From: Diphasiastrum complanatum
Lineage: Eukaryota > Streptophyta > Lycopodiopsida > Lycopodiales > Lycopodiaceae
Direction: 5' to 3'
DNA length: 64,000 nt
Assembly (NCBI GenBank): GCA_029204225.1
Contig: CM055106.1
Location: 40,560,368 to 40,624,367 of the forward strand
Part shown: in pieces, positions 1 through 11,600 of the stretch
Position numbering within the stretch: position 1 is the stretch's first letter
Layout of the letters: each line of letters opens with the position of its first letter
Translations under genes and position numbers: made by a program
Notes under the pieces: model-generated
Database searches by the model: none
Told to the model about the DNA's origin: nothing
What the model saw: the letters and a program-made list of their open reading frames with translations, nothing else

Positions 1-1030
1 TGAATTGATACTCGGGTTATACCCCCCTCCAAGGATCAAAGGGACCCGATGGTTTTGAACCGTGGCCCGTTCTTACAAAGGAACATATCCGCCAGTTCTA
101 CACATAACCCAATTTAGGGTAACAAGTGTACCCGCCGGTCAGGGTCTTAAGTAGAACCGGGTTGATAAGCGGGTTTAGAACGGAAATTAAAAAATCGTTA
201 CCCAACCAACACTGGTCACCCAAAAATAGGTCTTGGATGCCAAATACGTCGATGTTTGGACACTTATGACATCCTTTAACCAGATGAGAAATACAATTTA
301 GCAGACAAAAAATTGTGACGTCAAGTGCACTATATATTCTTTGACAAGGCTTGGGAGGAGCCGGCAATCTTTGAAAATTGTGTTTTCTAGAATGCATTAA
401 TTTTGAGTTGATTTAGAATCCATCAAATTAGAATGCACCTCAGAACAAGCAAAAAATACTATTTCTAATTTAGTCAGGACCTTGGAATTGCCCTCGGTAT
501 ACTGAAGCTAGTGTGAGTGTATACCAAGGGCCAGACAGATTCTTGAAAATTTCGAAAAGTCTGACATTTTCCGTGGCATTTTCGAAGAGGGAAGAGGAGT
601 GGGTGATGGAATCAAGGGACATACCTGCTGCCTTTGTCCTCTCCCTTGTTTGTTGATCTTTGCTCACCCACTTTATCCTCCTTGCTCTCCTTATTCTCCT
701 CACATTTGAGTGCTCCTCTTGCTTCTCTTGCTATTACTTTTTGCTTTCTCCTCTTGCATTTTGCTTGTTCTTCTTGCTCCTCTTGCACTTTGCTTGTTGC
801 CCTTGCTCTTCCTCTTAGCTTACTCCTTGTAGAATCAAATGTGGGGAGGTCAAGAAAGAAAGGGAAAGTGGAGGATGGAGGCTTTTTGAGTTGTTGGATG
901 CAAGGTAATCTCCTTTCTCGCTCTCTCTTTCTCTAGCATCATAGTATCCATCTCAATGTGATCTCAATTTGGTTTTATTGACACCACGTTTTCTATGTAG
1001 GCTTTCCTCTGAGGCGAAGGAGTCGATGGA
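1..1030. other. No recognised gene; small hairpin and pyrimidine-rich tract
   Basis: Nothing recognisable as a gene is present. A short inverted repeat lies at 491-502 / 519-530: CCCTCGGTATAC is matched by GTATACCAAGGG with one mismatch and a 16-nt loop. From about 630 to 930 the top strand is rich in CTT/CTC words, which opens a leucine/serine-rich reading frame that I take for a composition artefact. The first 120 bases contain repeated CGGGTT words but no motif I can name. Confidence 0.4.
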
Positions 1031-1049
1031 TCCAATTTTTTGAGAAGCA

Positions 1050-2410
1050 GGCAGGTTGGAAAGGCCATCGGAATAGGTGGATCTGCAATATTTACTATTC
1101 CGAAGGCTAATTCAAAGACTATTCCAAAGGCAGTTCCAGGTGAGGGTATTGTAGTTGAGGTTGCTGTAGTTGAAGGCAGATCCGTAGTTGAGGTTGTTGT
1201 AGATCTGGAGTTTCAGAGAGTCGGAATGCCTATCGGAATATATGGATCTGTTGGATTTGTCATATCAGTGCCTATTCCGATGGCTGTTCCGATGCCAGAT
1301 CATGCTGTTTTTTGGTGGATACGCTGGATTGCATATGGATGTTTGTTGCTTTTTTTCTAAAATGAATTTGTTACAACTGTTTTTTGTGATACTAAACTAA
1401 ACAAACTGCAATACTGTTTTTGTTTTGCAGATTTCATTATAGCATTTCAAACAAATCATCATAGCAGCTTACGGCAGATCATAGCAGGTACTTTGAAGGT
1501 CGGAATGGACCTCGGAATAAATCATGCTAGTTCTAGTAGTATACTAGTGTCTATTCTGATGTCTGTTCTGACCTCTGCTGAGACTTTTTTTTATCTTTCA
1601 AATGACAGATCTGTGAATGTTATGATACATTTGTAAAGCTTGGGTGTTTTTTTTAGAAGACTATTCAAATGTGCTGACCAGTTCTATGATTTTCCCATGA
1701 GGATTTGTTACATGGGTTCTTGATATGAAATTGTTTTGCAGTTTTTTATGCCAATTCTTGGGCTCTAACATCATCCAAGCAGCTGACTGACACAACTGCA
1801 GTTCCAAGTACCTGTACAGTATTGTAGTAGTTTGTCTCCTATTTTTTGTTGTAGATCCACATTTTGTAGTGTAGAACTACATTCAGCATTATTTTCATTA
1901 GGATTCATGAAAACATATCTGCACATCCTAAAAAGAAATCTATACTTTTATTGATGAATCTGTTGATAATGGGTACATCTGGGGTGGGAATCAGTGGAAG
2001 TCAGAACAGATCTCGGAATATCAGGATCTATTTAAGACAATATAACATCTCTTATTCTGAGGTCCATTCCGACCTCTGCTCATACATTTTTTACAATTCA
2101 TAAACAAATTATATGCTAGATTATTACCAGCCCATGAATGTAGATTATATACCTCTTCTCATAGATGCTTATCTCCTATCTTTTGTTGTAGATACACGTT
2201 TTGCAGTATAGGAATACATTCAATTTTATTTTACATTATGATTTATGAAAATACATCTATACATTTTAGAAACAAATCTGTACATTTATTGATGGATCTG
2301 TTGATAATGGGTGAAAATCAGTGAAGGTCGGAACAGACCTCGGAATATGTGGATCTATTCAAGACACTATACCATCTTTTATTCCGAGGTCCATTCCGAC
2401 CTCTGCTCTT
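1050..2410. repeat. Hairpin-bearing repeat, several units (cluster 1)
   Basis: Several units carry a pair of roughly 21-nt inverted arms with cores GGTCGGAA...CCTCGGAAT and ATTCCGAGG...TTCCGACC, separated by about 35 nt. Clear pairs are 1218-1239/1274-1296, 1498-1518/1553-1573, 1999-2019/2054-2074 and 2326-2346/2381-2401; a weaker one starts near 1053. The sequence between the last two pairs also repeats with a period of about 327 bp (shared words about GTAGAT, ACATTCA and GTTGATAATGGGT). An ORF at 1040-1360 falls across the first hairpins and looks incidental. Confidence 0.75.
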
Positions 2411-2834
2411 ACATTCAAAAACAAATTTGGTAAACATTGGCAATACGTGTCTGAACAATGCTAGATTATTACCACCTCAGCTATTATATCAAGATTACAA
2501 AATTCCCGCCCCAATTGATACATTTTGACTCAACATCACCACATTTTCTAGATTCTTTCATCACATTGAGGCCTTCATGCTGCCTTCTTGATTACGTTTG
2601 TCCTTGAAATGACGACACTTCTCCGCTGGTGTTTTTATGAACCTGCTGGAGAACTCCATTGTTGGCCTAAGAAAACAAATGATCTCCACTCTCAACAATT
2701 CGTGGTATACATAATTAATGTTTCAAGCTTACTAGTTTGTGCTGCTCTGATTTGTAGGATCTTAATCTAGTCCTGTTATTTTAATTTAAAAGATAATAGT
2801 TTATGTGTTGTGTATTGGTTATGTTTTCATGCTC

Positions 2835-2950
<116 letters not shown>

Positions 2951-3325
2951 AAAGGTAACCAACACTCCCAGTTCTAGGAAGGTGTGTAGCCCTTGTTTTC
3001 TTCCGATAAAGACGTGGTTCAAATGTTTCTTGTTGGACGATAAGTTCCATGAGAAAGCCCAAATGCCATAGAGAGGGAGCATGTGGTGACATTCTAGAAT
3101 AGGATATAATCGTGTGTGTGTGTGATGCCATTTGTTTATGTTTCATGATTATCAGTTCATGCTACCAGAATTCGCAGATCTTGATTTATGTTTCATGCTT
3201 ACTAGTTTGTGCTACTCTGATTTGTAGGATCTTAATCTATTCATGTTATTTTGATTTGCAAGATCATAATTTATGTGTTGTGTATTGGTTATGTTTTCAT
3301 GCTTAGAAATAGAGAGCAAGAGATT

Positions 3326-3327
<2 letters not shown>

Positions 3328-3407
<80 letters not shown>
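3328..3407. repeat. (GA)n microsatellite
   Basis: About 80 bp of GA in the second unit, at the position equivalent to the 2838-2948 array. The two arrays differ in length although the unique sequence after them is nearly identical. Confidence 0.97.
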
Positions 3408-3409
<2 letters not shown>

Positions 3410-3827
3410 ATGAAAGAGTTAAAGGTAACCAACACTCCCAATTCTAGAAAGGTGTGTAGCCCTTGTTTTCTTCCGATAAAGGCCTAGTTCAAATGTTTCT
3501 TGTTGGACGATAAGTTCCACGAGAAAGCCCAAACGTCGTAGGGAGGAAACATGTGGTGACATTCTGGAATAGGATATAACCGTATGGTTCGGGAGTTTTG
3601 ATTAGCACTCTACTATGTTCTTTCTTTTCTTTATCCTCGTGTGTGTTTAGGTTTTAGGGTTTAGAGTGTGCATGTGCGTGTGTGATGCCATTCGTTTATG
3701 TTTCATGATTACCATTTTATTGTACCCTTATTTGCAAAATCTTGATTTATGTTTCATGCTTACTAGTTTGTGCTACTCTGATTTATAGGATCTTAATCTA
3801 TTCATGTTATTTTAATTCCGCGGGGGT

Positions 3828-5430
3828 GTCTTGCCTAAAAATGACGACACCAAAGAGGCATATGGTGTGCAGGCCATTGGCGTTCTTGAACCTTATGGTT
3901 CACCACATCGAAATGAGAAAAGTGTGTCTGCTACTTCAAACTCAATAACTCTAAAAGGTTGCATGAGGTTCATTTGGATTCAAACAAGTGTCCACATGTA
4001 ACTACTTTGAAGTGTTGTGTTCGAAGAAGCAGCATCCTTTTCTTTCTTCGATGCTACGAACTGCAAGATTCAAGGACTGCCATGGGCCTGCACACCATAC
4101 TCCTCTTTTGTGTCTTCATATAAGAGACACCCCCTCATTACATACGAGTCACATGTGGGGCCAGTGAGCCTCTTGTTGATGTCTATTCCTCAATGTGGTT
4201 CAATTGGATCATCATTGTTCCTTGAATTTGAAATGGTCATGAATGGACAATATATGTGTTGGTATTAATGTTGTAGCTATGAGTCAGTATACATAAAAAT
4301 TTTGGAATCCGTTTCACAAAAATCCCTTGGAATATGTGTTTCTGTTTAATTCAGTATACCATCTGTTATTTCAAGGTCGATTCTGACCTTTTCTCATAAA
4401 TTTTTTTAGATCATAAACAGATTTCATGCTAGATTGTTACCAGATCATATATGCTAATTATATATCTCTGTAGGACTACATTCAATTTTATTCTCATTAA
4501 TAAAAACAGTTCTACACATCCTAGAAAGAATTCTGTACTTTTTGTTGATAAATCTGTTGATAAGTGGGGTGGGAATCAGTGGAGGTCGGAACAGACCTTG
4601 GAATATGTGTCTGTTTAATTCAGTATACCATTTGTTATTCCGAGGTCGATTCTGACCTCTGCTCATACATTTTTTTTAGATCATAAACAGATTATATGCT
4701 AGATCGTTACCAGCTCATAGATGCTAGATTATATACCTCTGCTCATAAACTTATCATAGTCCGAGCTTTTATAGGTATCGAGTCAAAGCTACAAGGGCAA
4801 TACCAACATATAAATTATTTTTCCATCTCCAATTACCCACAAACCATAACCCTAACAATAATGGTTAACACACAAATCCATTGAGGATGCAAGGAGGGCT
4901 AACTGGCTCCTCGATTGAGATGTCTATGCCGATTGGGTGTCTTGTCTAAAAATCGAGAGACCAAAGAGGCATATGGTGTGCAGGCCGTGGACGTTCTTGA
5001 ACCTCATGGTTCACCACATCGAAATGAGGAAAGTGTGTCTGCTACTTCAAACTCAATAACTCGAAAAGGTTGCTTGAGGTTCATCTGGATTCAAACAAGT
5101 GTCCACTTGTAACCGCTTTGAAGTGTTGAGTTCGAAGTAGTAGCATCCTTTTCACTCTTCGATGCTACGAACCATCAGACTCAAGGATTGCCATGGTCCT
5201 ACACACCATGTTCCTCTTTGATCTCTTCATATATAGGATAGACACCCCCTCGTTACGTACAATTCACTTGCGAGGCCAATGAGCCTCCTATTGATGTCTA
5301 CTCCTCAATGTCGTTTAATTTGGGTCATCATTGTTCTTTGAACTGGAAATGGCCGTGAATATGACAATACATATGTGTTGGTATTGACGTTGTAGCTATG
5401 AGGGAATATACATAAAAGTTTTGGCATTCG
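3828..5430. repeat. Direct duplication of a roughly 0.5-kb block, about 1.1 kb apart
   Basis: The block 3828-4318 recurs at 4931-5430 (shared words GGTGTCTTG, AAAGAGGCATATGGTGTGCAG, GGTTCACCACATCGAAATGA, CAAACAAGTGTCCAC). Short ORFs in both copies are closed by different stops, so the block looks non-coding or long dead. The hairpin-repeat cluster 2 lies between the copies, suggesting that a unit of about 1.1 kb (block plus hairpin repeat) was duplicated. Confidence 0.75.
4300..4740. repeat. Hairpin-bearing repeat (cluster 2)
   Basis: This is the same repeat as at 1.05-2.4 kb. The clear arm pair is 4584-4604 / 4637-4657. A decayed preceding unit has its second arm near 4368-4388 and a degraded first arm around 4321. 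The text between the units (ACATTCAATTTTATT, TGTTGATAA, ATATGCTAGAT) matches the 2.1-2.4 kb units. No coding capacity is evident. Confidence 0.7.
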
Positions 5431-5466
5431 TTTCACAATACTCTTATTTTTTAAGCCCATGGGACA

Positions 5467-5509
<43 letters not shown>
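5467..5509. repeat. (GA)n microsatellite
   Basis: About 43 bp of GA with one AAAG interruption, following the second copy of the 0.5-kb block. Confidence 0.95.
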
Positions 5510-5551
5510 TGGTGATGTATTTTTCTTACTAATTTTTAAGACTCCCATTGG

Positions 5552-6578
5552 TTGTCTGCAGTATTTATCCCTCATTCCGTTGCACCCATTATGTCAGATA
5601 CAGGATTTTCTAGTCAGAGGTCAGGCCATAGTCGCTGGTCATCTTGCCTTTCCTGTATGAGCGAGAGTGAGCTCATTGGCTACTTTGATCAGTTGCCTTC
5701 CTTGCAACAGGATAGGGTCTTACAGCGCTTGACGGCTCGACGGGAGGCTCGTAGCTCCTCTCGATTGGTTGAGTACACATCATCAACCGAGGAGATTCAA
5801 TCCACTCCTTGTGTAGACCAGTCACAGGTTTCCCCTTCCCGTGAGGGTCACTCCGACGAGGGTCGCACCTCCACCCATGTCACTACTGCCAGTGCTTCCT
5901 CCGGACGCTCTCGGGAGAGGAGGAGGAGCCACCTCGGTGTCTCCTGTTGTGGAGGATGTGGTGATGACCCTGACGTGGTCATGAGTCCTGCACGTCCGCG
6001 TAGCGCATCTCATCGTGGGGAGTCCCTACTTCGAGATACACTGACCCAGGAGGCAGCACGCACGTCACACGATACTGCGACTCCTGCATCCGTCACACCT
6101 GAGATTCCCGGCATGCCTACTTTTACCCCTCACATTTTCCCTCCCTCTGAACCCACTACCACTGAGTCATTTCCTCCTGGCTATGCGCCATGGGGTCACG
6201 TTTCATCGTGGGGTTTTCAGCCCACTCTCCTCCAGTCCCCCCCCTATATATTCTCTGATCTAGATGCCCCCCATTGGCTATTCTCCCCTCGGTACCCCAC
6301 AACATCAGTATTCTCCCGTCGGCGGGGCATCTTTCATACCTGAGGCCACCCCCGTAGACACTCCCATGGCCACGTCTCCCATACCGGAGAGCACCCCCGT
6401 AGACACTCCCAGGGCCACGTCGCCACCAGCTGTCATCCCGCTGTCGTATGACATAGATAGGGATGGTCACTTCATTGAGAATAACCATGGTAAGACGGTC
6501 ATCACGCGCATGAGGGAGCTCATGTATATCCACTTTCCTAGAGACATCTTTCATGACTGGCGCGACACTCAAATTTAA
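5552..6578 (+). pseudogene. Unrecognised Ser/Pro/Thr-rich protein remnant, possibly DNA-transposon related
   Basis: A 263-codon open frame runs to 6343 and a second frame overlaps it from 6264 to 6578, so one frameshift near 6.29-6.34 kb probably splits one original frame. A better start than the first ATG may be near 5591 (MSDTG) or 5658 (MSESE). The product has a hydrophilic N-terminus (ELIGYFDQLPSLQQDRVL), a long Ser/Thr/Pro linker, and a C-terminal segment around IDRDGHFIENN...ITRMRELMYIHFP...WRD. That tail loosely resembles the conserved block in plant En/Spm-associated Transposase_24 proteins, from memory only. The frame is more GC-rich than its flanks. No terminal inverted repeats were found. 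It could equally be a retrotransposon gag-type ORF. Confidence 0.35.
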
Positions 6579-6841
6579 AGTAAAGGGTGCCCCCTATTTG
6601 TTGAAGATTGAGCTATGAAAGAAAACTCTACATAGTAATAAGATTATGAACATTAGTTACATATGAGAGAACCGTTTACAACCAATTGCAAGCTCCTAAT
6701 TCCTAATAGTACCACATCAACACTAGACGTTAGAACGGGCTTGAAAAACTAGACAGTTTTAAAGGAGAGAATCTTGCACATTATCGACTATACATATTAC
6801 AAAAATCGAACAGCAGCTTAGTCTCCCCATAATTTTAACAC

Positions 6842-7140
6842 CTTGACGTGCCAGGGTGCATCAAGGGTGCATCAGGGTGCGCCAGCGAGGGGCTGGCCGA
6901 AAAGGCGCAGGCGGGCGCCATGGCGCCAAGGGGGGCGTAGGGCAGCACCCAGGTGGGTGGCACCGGGCAAGCAACGCCCAGGTGGCGCCGGGCAACGCCC
7001 ATGGCGTCAGGCAGGCCAGGCATGGCCCTGGTGGCATTGGGCAACGCCAATGGCGTTGGGCAGGTGGTGGGTGCACTAGGAACCAGGCAGGTGGCACTGG
7101 GTAGCTTCACACCCACCTACACACATGTGAGCAAGTAGGT
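6842..7140. repeat. GC-rich degenerate minisatellite
   Basis: An island of about 300 bp built from variants of GGTGGC...GGGCAACGCC.ATGGCGT. Clear partial copies lie around 6978-7015 and 7039-7075. It is open in several frames on both strands, the usual artefact of GC-rich sequence with few stops; I do not call a gene. GC content is far above that of the surroundings. Confidence 0.8.
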
Positions 7141-8398
7141 GGGTTCACTTATATATAGGTACTGGGTTATCCCAGAGATTTGCTTATGAGATAAACCCTA
7201 GTGCCCAACATGTGGCACCAGGGCAACCAGTTTTAAAAAAAAAAAAAAAAAACTCCCTGCGTGGCCCACCCTAACACATGCGAACACCTATCAGGGTGCT
7301 AAAAATAAGAGGAGCCAGGAGCTTATGCTTGGCTTTATGAACTAAGTGAGAAAGGGAGCAAGGCCTATCCCTGCTGCTTTAGTCCCTACAAATAACCTAG
7401 CTTGGTTTGCTTTCTATAAAGGACCTGGGGATACTGCAAGTCTCAAGACTCGTAGAGTTATAGAGATCTAAGTTATAGCCTGCAGACCTCTGGTGTAGAC
7501 TAAGAGATCTGGATTCTCGATGCAAATCTATCAAGAGACAAACTGATGTATGGAGTGGATGCCCCATAGAGTCTAGACTGCTTGCGTGAGCTGCACCAAA
7601 TTGTTCCAAACTTTTCTTTCGTTAATGTACTCTGTATAGATCCGTAAGCTATCTCCACTAGAATGCTCCAAGACGTTGTTCCTCCAACTGGAATTTGAGC
7701 GAAGAAATTTCAAAACATAACATGACCATGATGGATGCAAAGTTCTACGAGAATAATATGTCGAGCGTCTTCGCCGTTGAGTCGCAGAGCAACAGGTCAA
7801 CGAGAACAATATTCATAGAAGAACCGAACAATTATCAACAAGCCAACGACCACAAGTAGCACACAAAATCCATCTCTATACACTCTAAAATAACGTAAAA
7901 GAGTAGTATACTGTATGATTCACAATGCCTTACAAACACCGTATCTATATCACTACACCGTGTAGAATTAGTCTCATCAACCAAAAACTGCCTACCAACT
8001 TTCACAGATCCGAACACAGCTGATCGCAAAACATGGATCAATGCTTTACTGGGCGCCCCACCGAATCAATCAACCCAGACATCCTACAGCCTACACTACA
8101 GCCATACAAAATGAAAGGACAGAAGCAGCCAATAAGGGCTGCCCTCTCTATGTGCAAGCATGGGAATGGGCATTGGCCATGGGCATGATGATGAGCATAA
8201 TAGGCGAGGATAAGACATGACATGCGTCCTGCCATGCACGACATCGGAATGTGATTGACCACGTGTCGGTGTTCCGTTAGGAGCCAGGTCTAGTCAAAGC
8301 TCACCTACCCTAACAGCCTTCTTGGTAGCCCAACAAACCACGTAAATATTAAAACCAAAGGTATGTTACTATATCAAGTTTCAACCACTCTGTCACAT
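7141..8398. other. No recognised gene
   Basis: A poly(A) run lies near 7234-7251. Short ORFs on the minus strand (7397-8262) overlap one another, lack recognisable motifs and have mixed codon use. I see no transposon ends or RNA gene here. Confidence 0.4.
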
Positions 8399-8420
8399 AA
8401 ATATATATATATATATATAT
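8399..8420. repeat. (TA)n microsatellite
   Basis: A run of alternating T and A just upstream of the GC-rich foldback element. Confidence 0.95.
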
Positions 8421-8469
8421 GTACGTCTTATTATGCCATCTTTATACCTCCCGAGGACCTGAGGTGATC

Positions 8470-8595
8470 TTGAGTAAGGGGGAAGGCCCCAGCCCGGGGG
8501 CCTTCCGGGTTTTGAGGCCTCCAGGGTGGCAGCCCCAGGGCGCCTCCAAACCCGGAAGGCCCCCCGCCCGTGGGCCTTGCCTTGCGTAAATCAAC
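8470..8595. repeat. GC-rich foldback (hairpin) element
   Basis: Arms at 8471-8519 and about 8540-8594 are inverted copies. The best-matched core is GGGGGCCTTCCGGGTTTTGA against CTCCAAACCCGGAAGGCCCC, and weaker pairing extends outwards to TGAGTAAG / CTTGCGTAAATCA. The loop is about 20 nt. This resembles a small foldback or MITE-like element, but no target duplication could be assigned. Confidence 0.7.
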
Positions 8596-8692
8596 TACAC
8601 ATTTATTTTTTATATTTTTTTTTTATTTTTACAAAGTTGACTTTCTGAAGATAGTAATTTTGGATATATGTGACTTTCTAAAAATAAAAACT

Positions 8693-8767
8693 GTACCTTA
8701 CATTTTTGTAAGGTGATTCTTAAAATGTTTAAAAATAGTAAGTGTACCTTACAAATTTGTAAGGTAC
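8693..8767. repeat. Paired AT-rich palindromes
   Basis: A perfect 24-bp palindrome occupies 8744-8767 (half-site GTACCTTACAAA). An imperfect version with the same GTACCTTACA arm lies at 8693-8714. The two are about 50 bp apart. No gene is nearby. Confidence 0.85.
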
Positions 8768-8774
8768 TTATTGC

Positions 8775-9505
8775 CAAAAATACAAAATTATGCCATTTAA
8801 GGCAACTTTCAAATGAACTGAAAAAAAATGTGCAGGTATTTACGATCCTAGACAATCCTTGCCTAAGAGAAAAACAAATAATCCAAATTTCAAAAAAAAC
8901 AAAATATGTTGTATAGGATGATTTGAAAAAATAATGTTGTTTTGCCCAAACTCATCACACAAGGACTTTAGCATACTATCGCCATAGCTTGCGACTTCAT
9001 GCACTTTTTGGATAGCTTACCACTTCATGCACTTTTTGGCTTGAAAGGTTACTTGTTTTGAATGCAAACTCCATCTATTTGGCTTGAAAGATATTGTGAG
9101 TGACAATCATTTTTGTGGATTGAGAAATAACCTTAATTGTGTGCTACACAAGGATGCAATAAATAGGCTAGAAATCCAAATCTCCATATTGTTGGTCGCC
9201 AAAACTAGAAATTGAAACTTTATTTCAAGATTTTTAAAGTTGCGGCCACAGCTTGCAAGAAAACCATTGGCTGGCTTGTTCTGCTAGTGGACCATTGTGT
9301 TACACAAGAGTAACTTCTATACTTCAATATATTGATCAACTAAGCAACTCCAATAAAATAGTAGTAACCACTTTTGAGCAACTATTATTCACTTGTGATT
9401 AAGAGTGATAAGCGTGAATAGACGTTCCGTTCAAAAGAAAGAGCAAAATTAAGTTTCAAATTCCATTGGAAAGCTACGATTCTTGATCTATAATATTGCC
9501 AAGAG
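8775..9505. other. AT-rich sequence, no recognised gene
   Basis: No ORF with recognisable motifs was found. The word CTTCATGCACTTTTTGG is repeated near 8993 and 9022, a short local tandem duplication. Confidence 0.4.
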
Positions 9506-9511
9506 GACAAT

Positions 9512-9958
9512 TGTGAATTTCACACATGTGGGAGTACCCTAACTTTGTGATAATGATCTCGTAAGACTTGGTGATTGCACATAGATCAAGCATAGATTGA
9601 TAATCAAGATCTATATCAAAAAACTAAGGCAAGAGCACATTACTACATGCATAAAATCATCAAGCAAGTACATACACACGTGAGAAAATAGTACTTGAAA
9701 AAAACTAAGTATGAAAAGTCCTTGCTCTCGGGTAGAGAGAGAATCCAACTATGAAGCCTCGAGTAGAGAGAGAATCCAATATGACTCAAAAATGTAGAAA
9801 TCTCATTAACTCTCAAAAACTCCAAGTACAAATGAACTAAGCATGCCTTTTGATAGGATCTCGAGGTAGAGGATGCTTCAATATCATTGGACCCCTATTT
9901 CTCCTCCTCTAGATGTGATTGGTTGAGTGACTTATGTGTCCTCAAACTTGATTGGACC
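9512..9958 (-). mobile_element. Older antisense copia: 3' LTR, left part
   Basis: The LTR starts (plus-strand view) with TGTGAATTTCACACATGTG at about 9512 and resumes after the younger insertion at 16899, ending near 17160 with TTTTTCACA. This gives complementary TGTGAA...TTCACA termini. The 9512 edge matches the sequence beside the degenerate primer-binding site of the same relic at 17.82 kb. The younger copia element with GGACC target duplication interrupts this LTR. Confidence 0.6.
9954..9958 (+). repeat. Target-site duplication, left copy (GGACC)
   Basis: GGACC directly precedes the 5' LTR and is repeated at 16894-16898 directly after the 3' LTR. This is the 5-bp duplication expected for copia integration. 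Confidence 0.9.
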
Positions 9959-10640
9959 TGTTAAAAATTCACAATTCTAGCTTGACTAGTTTTGGTCATA
10001 TGACTTGTAAATAGTTAGATGGTCATGATGTGGCTTGTCACACGTGCCAAATAGCATAGGATTCCATTCATAAGGATGTTCTCAAGTAGACCTAAGTGTT
10101 AGAACCTTTGGAATGAGTCCAAAGTATGCTTAGATACAAGGGAGAAAAAATAGGAGCTATTTTTGGTAATTTTTGCATTGTTGAGGGATCTCCAAGATTC
10201 CAACCCTAACTTGGTAGGAATGAGAGATCCACCAAAATTAGCATTAGGGATCGGTTTAGGGCTACTCATACCTGCCCAAAACCGTGATGGATCATGTATA
10301 TATAGGTGATGATATCTCACCAAAATCAATCAAGCAATTTCATGTTTTTTCTCTCATAATGGTGCAATTGCTCTCTATGTTCATAATTGTTTGAGTACTT
10401 GTGATAACTAATGATTATAGGATTGAATGTAGGTCTGGTGTACAGTACTCAGACTGTGGGAGGCCGTACTTTCACACGTGTGAAGCCTTCTTCAAGGATT
10501 TGGGCCATTTAGTGAAATTCAGGCATAGATTTTTGATGGATTTTGATGGTTCAACTTGTGCTAATCTTATGAAATCATAATCTATTGTTTCCCTCATCAT
10601 TTCAAGTGTTTTAGGATCCTTATTTGCTGTAATTTTTACA
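9959..10640 (+). repeat. 5' LTR of the copia element
   Basis: It runs from TGTTAAAAATTC to TTTTTACA and is directly followed by the primer-binding site. A TATA-like box (GTATATATAGG, about 10304-10313) marks the likely promoter. TTTCACACGTGTGAA, a palindromic word, sits downstream near 10470-10484. The minus-strand ORF at 10099-10329 is a shadow that also appears in the 3' LTR. Confidence 0.95.
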
Positions 10641-10653
10641 TGGTATCAGAGCC
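10641..10653 (+). other. Primer-binding site (initiator Met tRNA type)
   Basis: TGGTATCAGAGCC directly abuts the LTR end. This is the standard plant copia PBS, where the initiator methionine tRNA primes minus-strand synthesis. Confidence 0.95.
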
Positions 10654-10689
10654 TAAAGGCTGAAATGAGCTAAATCCTTGGTTTTCATT

Positions 10690-11600
10690 CAATTTGATCA
10701 CAATCTTAGATCCTATGGCAAAAACACACTACTACATGCATTCAATCACTTCCAACTCACACTCACACGTGTGGAAAGTATTCAAAAAATAATCTAAGTA
10801 AAAACAAGCTGCTCTCCTCAAGTAGAGAGAGAAAATGCATCATGAGCTCTCGGGTAGAGAGAGAAAGCTAGAAATCCAATAACTCACAAAATCCATGAAA
10901 TCACCAAATCAATTACATTCAAAATGAGGAGTACAATGATACTAGTAGGTCCACGAGCTATCACTATGCTTAACTATGATTGGACCATATTTTGTCACCT
11001 CTAGTCTAGTGGAAGGTCTAGTGTCTCTTGAGGAGAAAGACACCATAGGTTATGGGCTAGACAGAATCCTAGATCAAAGGGAGCGATGATTGCGGAATCG
11101 TCTCCCTCAAGAGTATCTAGTAACTTGGAAAGGGCATCTATTGTCAGATGCTACCTGGGAGACGTGACAAGCGTTGCAGAAGTTATAACTTTTGATTGGC
11201 TCAACCAAATGGAATGAAACTGATTGCAACAGAAACTAGCCAAAAACAGCTTCAAAACAAGCTATCAAGCAAGATAAATGGATCAAACATGAGAGACAAC
11301 TTCCAAACTGAAATTGGATGTTCCTCACACGTGTCTGAGCACCTGATTCCGTACAATACCAGGTCAGACCCAATCAATGTCCTTTTGATCTCTTTTGATC
11401 CAAGATTAAACAAGATAGCTAGGAAAATGGGCCTTGACAACTTCTAGCTCAAGATTGATGAAAAAATTTTCACTTAGATGGATCAAAATGCATGGTAACC
11501 TTAGGTAGGCTCTGATACCATGTTGAATTTCACACGTGTGGACTGTCCACTACATGTACTTGTCACCTCCTAAGGTGTGTAGATGCACCAAGATCATTTG
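10690..11600 (-). mobile_element. Antisense LTR/PBS fragment inside the leader
   Basis: GGCTCTGATACCA at 11508-11520 is the exact reverse complement of the copia PBS. It abuts TGTTGAATTTCACACGTGTG at 11521, so an LTR end and PBS of a related element sit here in reverse orientation. The segment about 10690-10960 resembles 9590-9850 of the older antisense LTR (ACTACATGCAT, CTCTCGGGTAGAGAGAGA). A small non-autonomous element nested in the leader, or an inverted rearrangement, would explain this. An ORF at 11196-11447 is unrecognised. Confidence 0.6.

Noticed and set aside
634-936. Leucine/serine-rich ORF that could pass as a membrane protein
   Set aside because: Produced by CTT/CTC-rich sequence; no start context, homologue or conserved motif.
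6835-7138. Overlapping ORFs on both strands in the GC-rich island
   Set aside because: Low stop-codon density in GC-rich repeats; no motif and no preferred frame.
10099-10329. Minus-strand ORF repeated at 16352-16582 as a conserved gene
   Set aside because: Both copies lie at the same position in the two LTRs; conservation follows from LTR identity.
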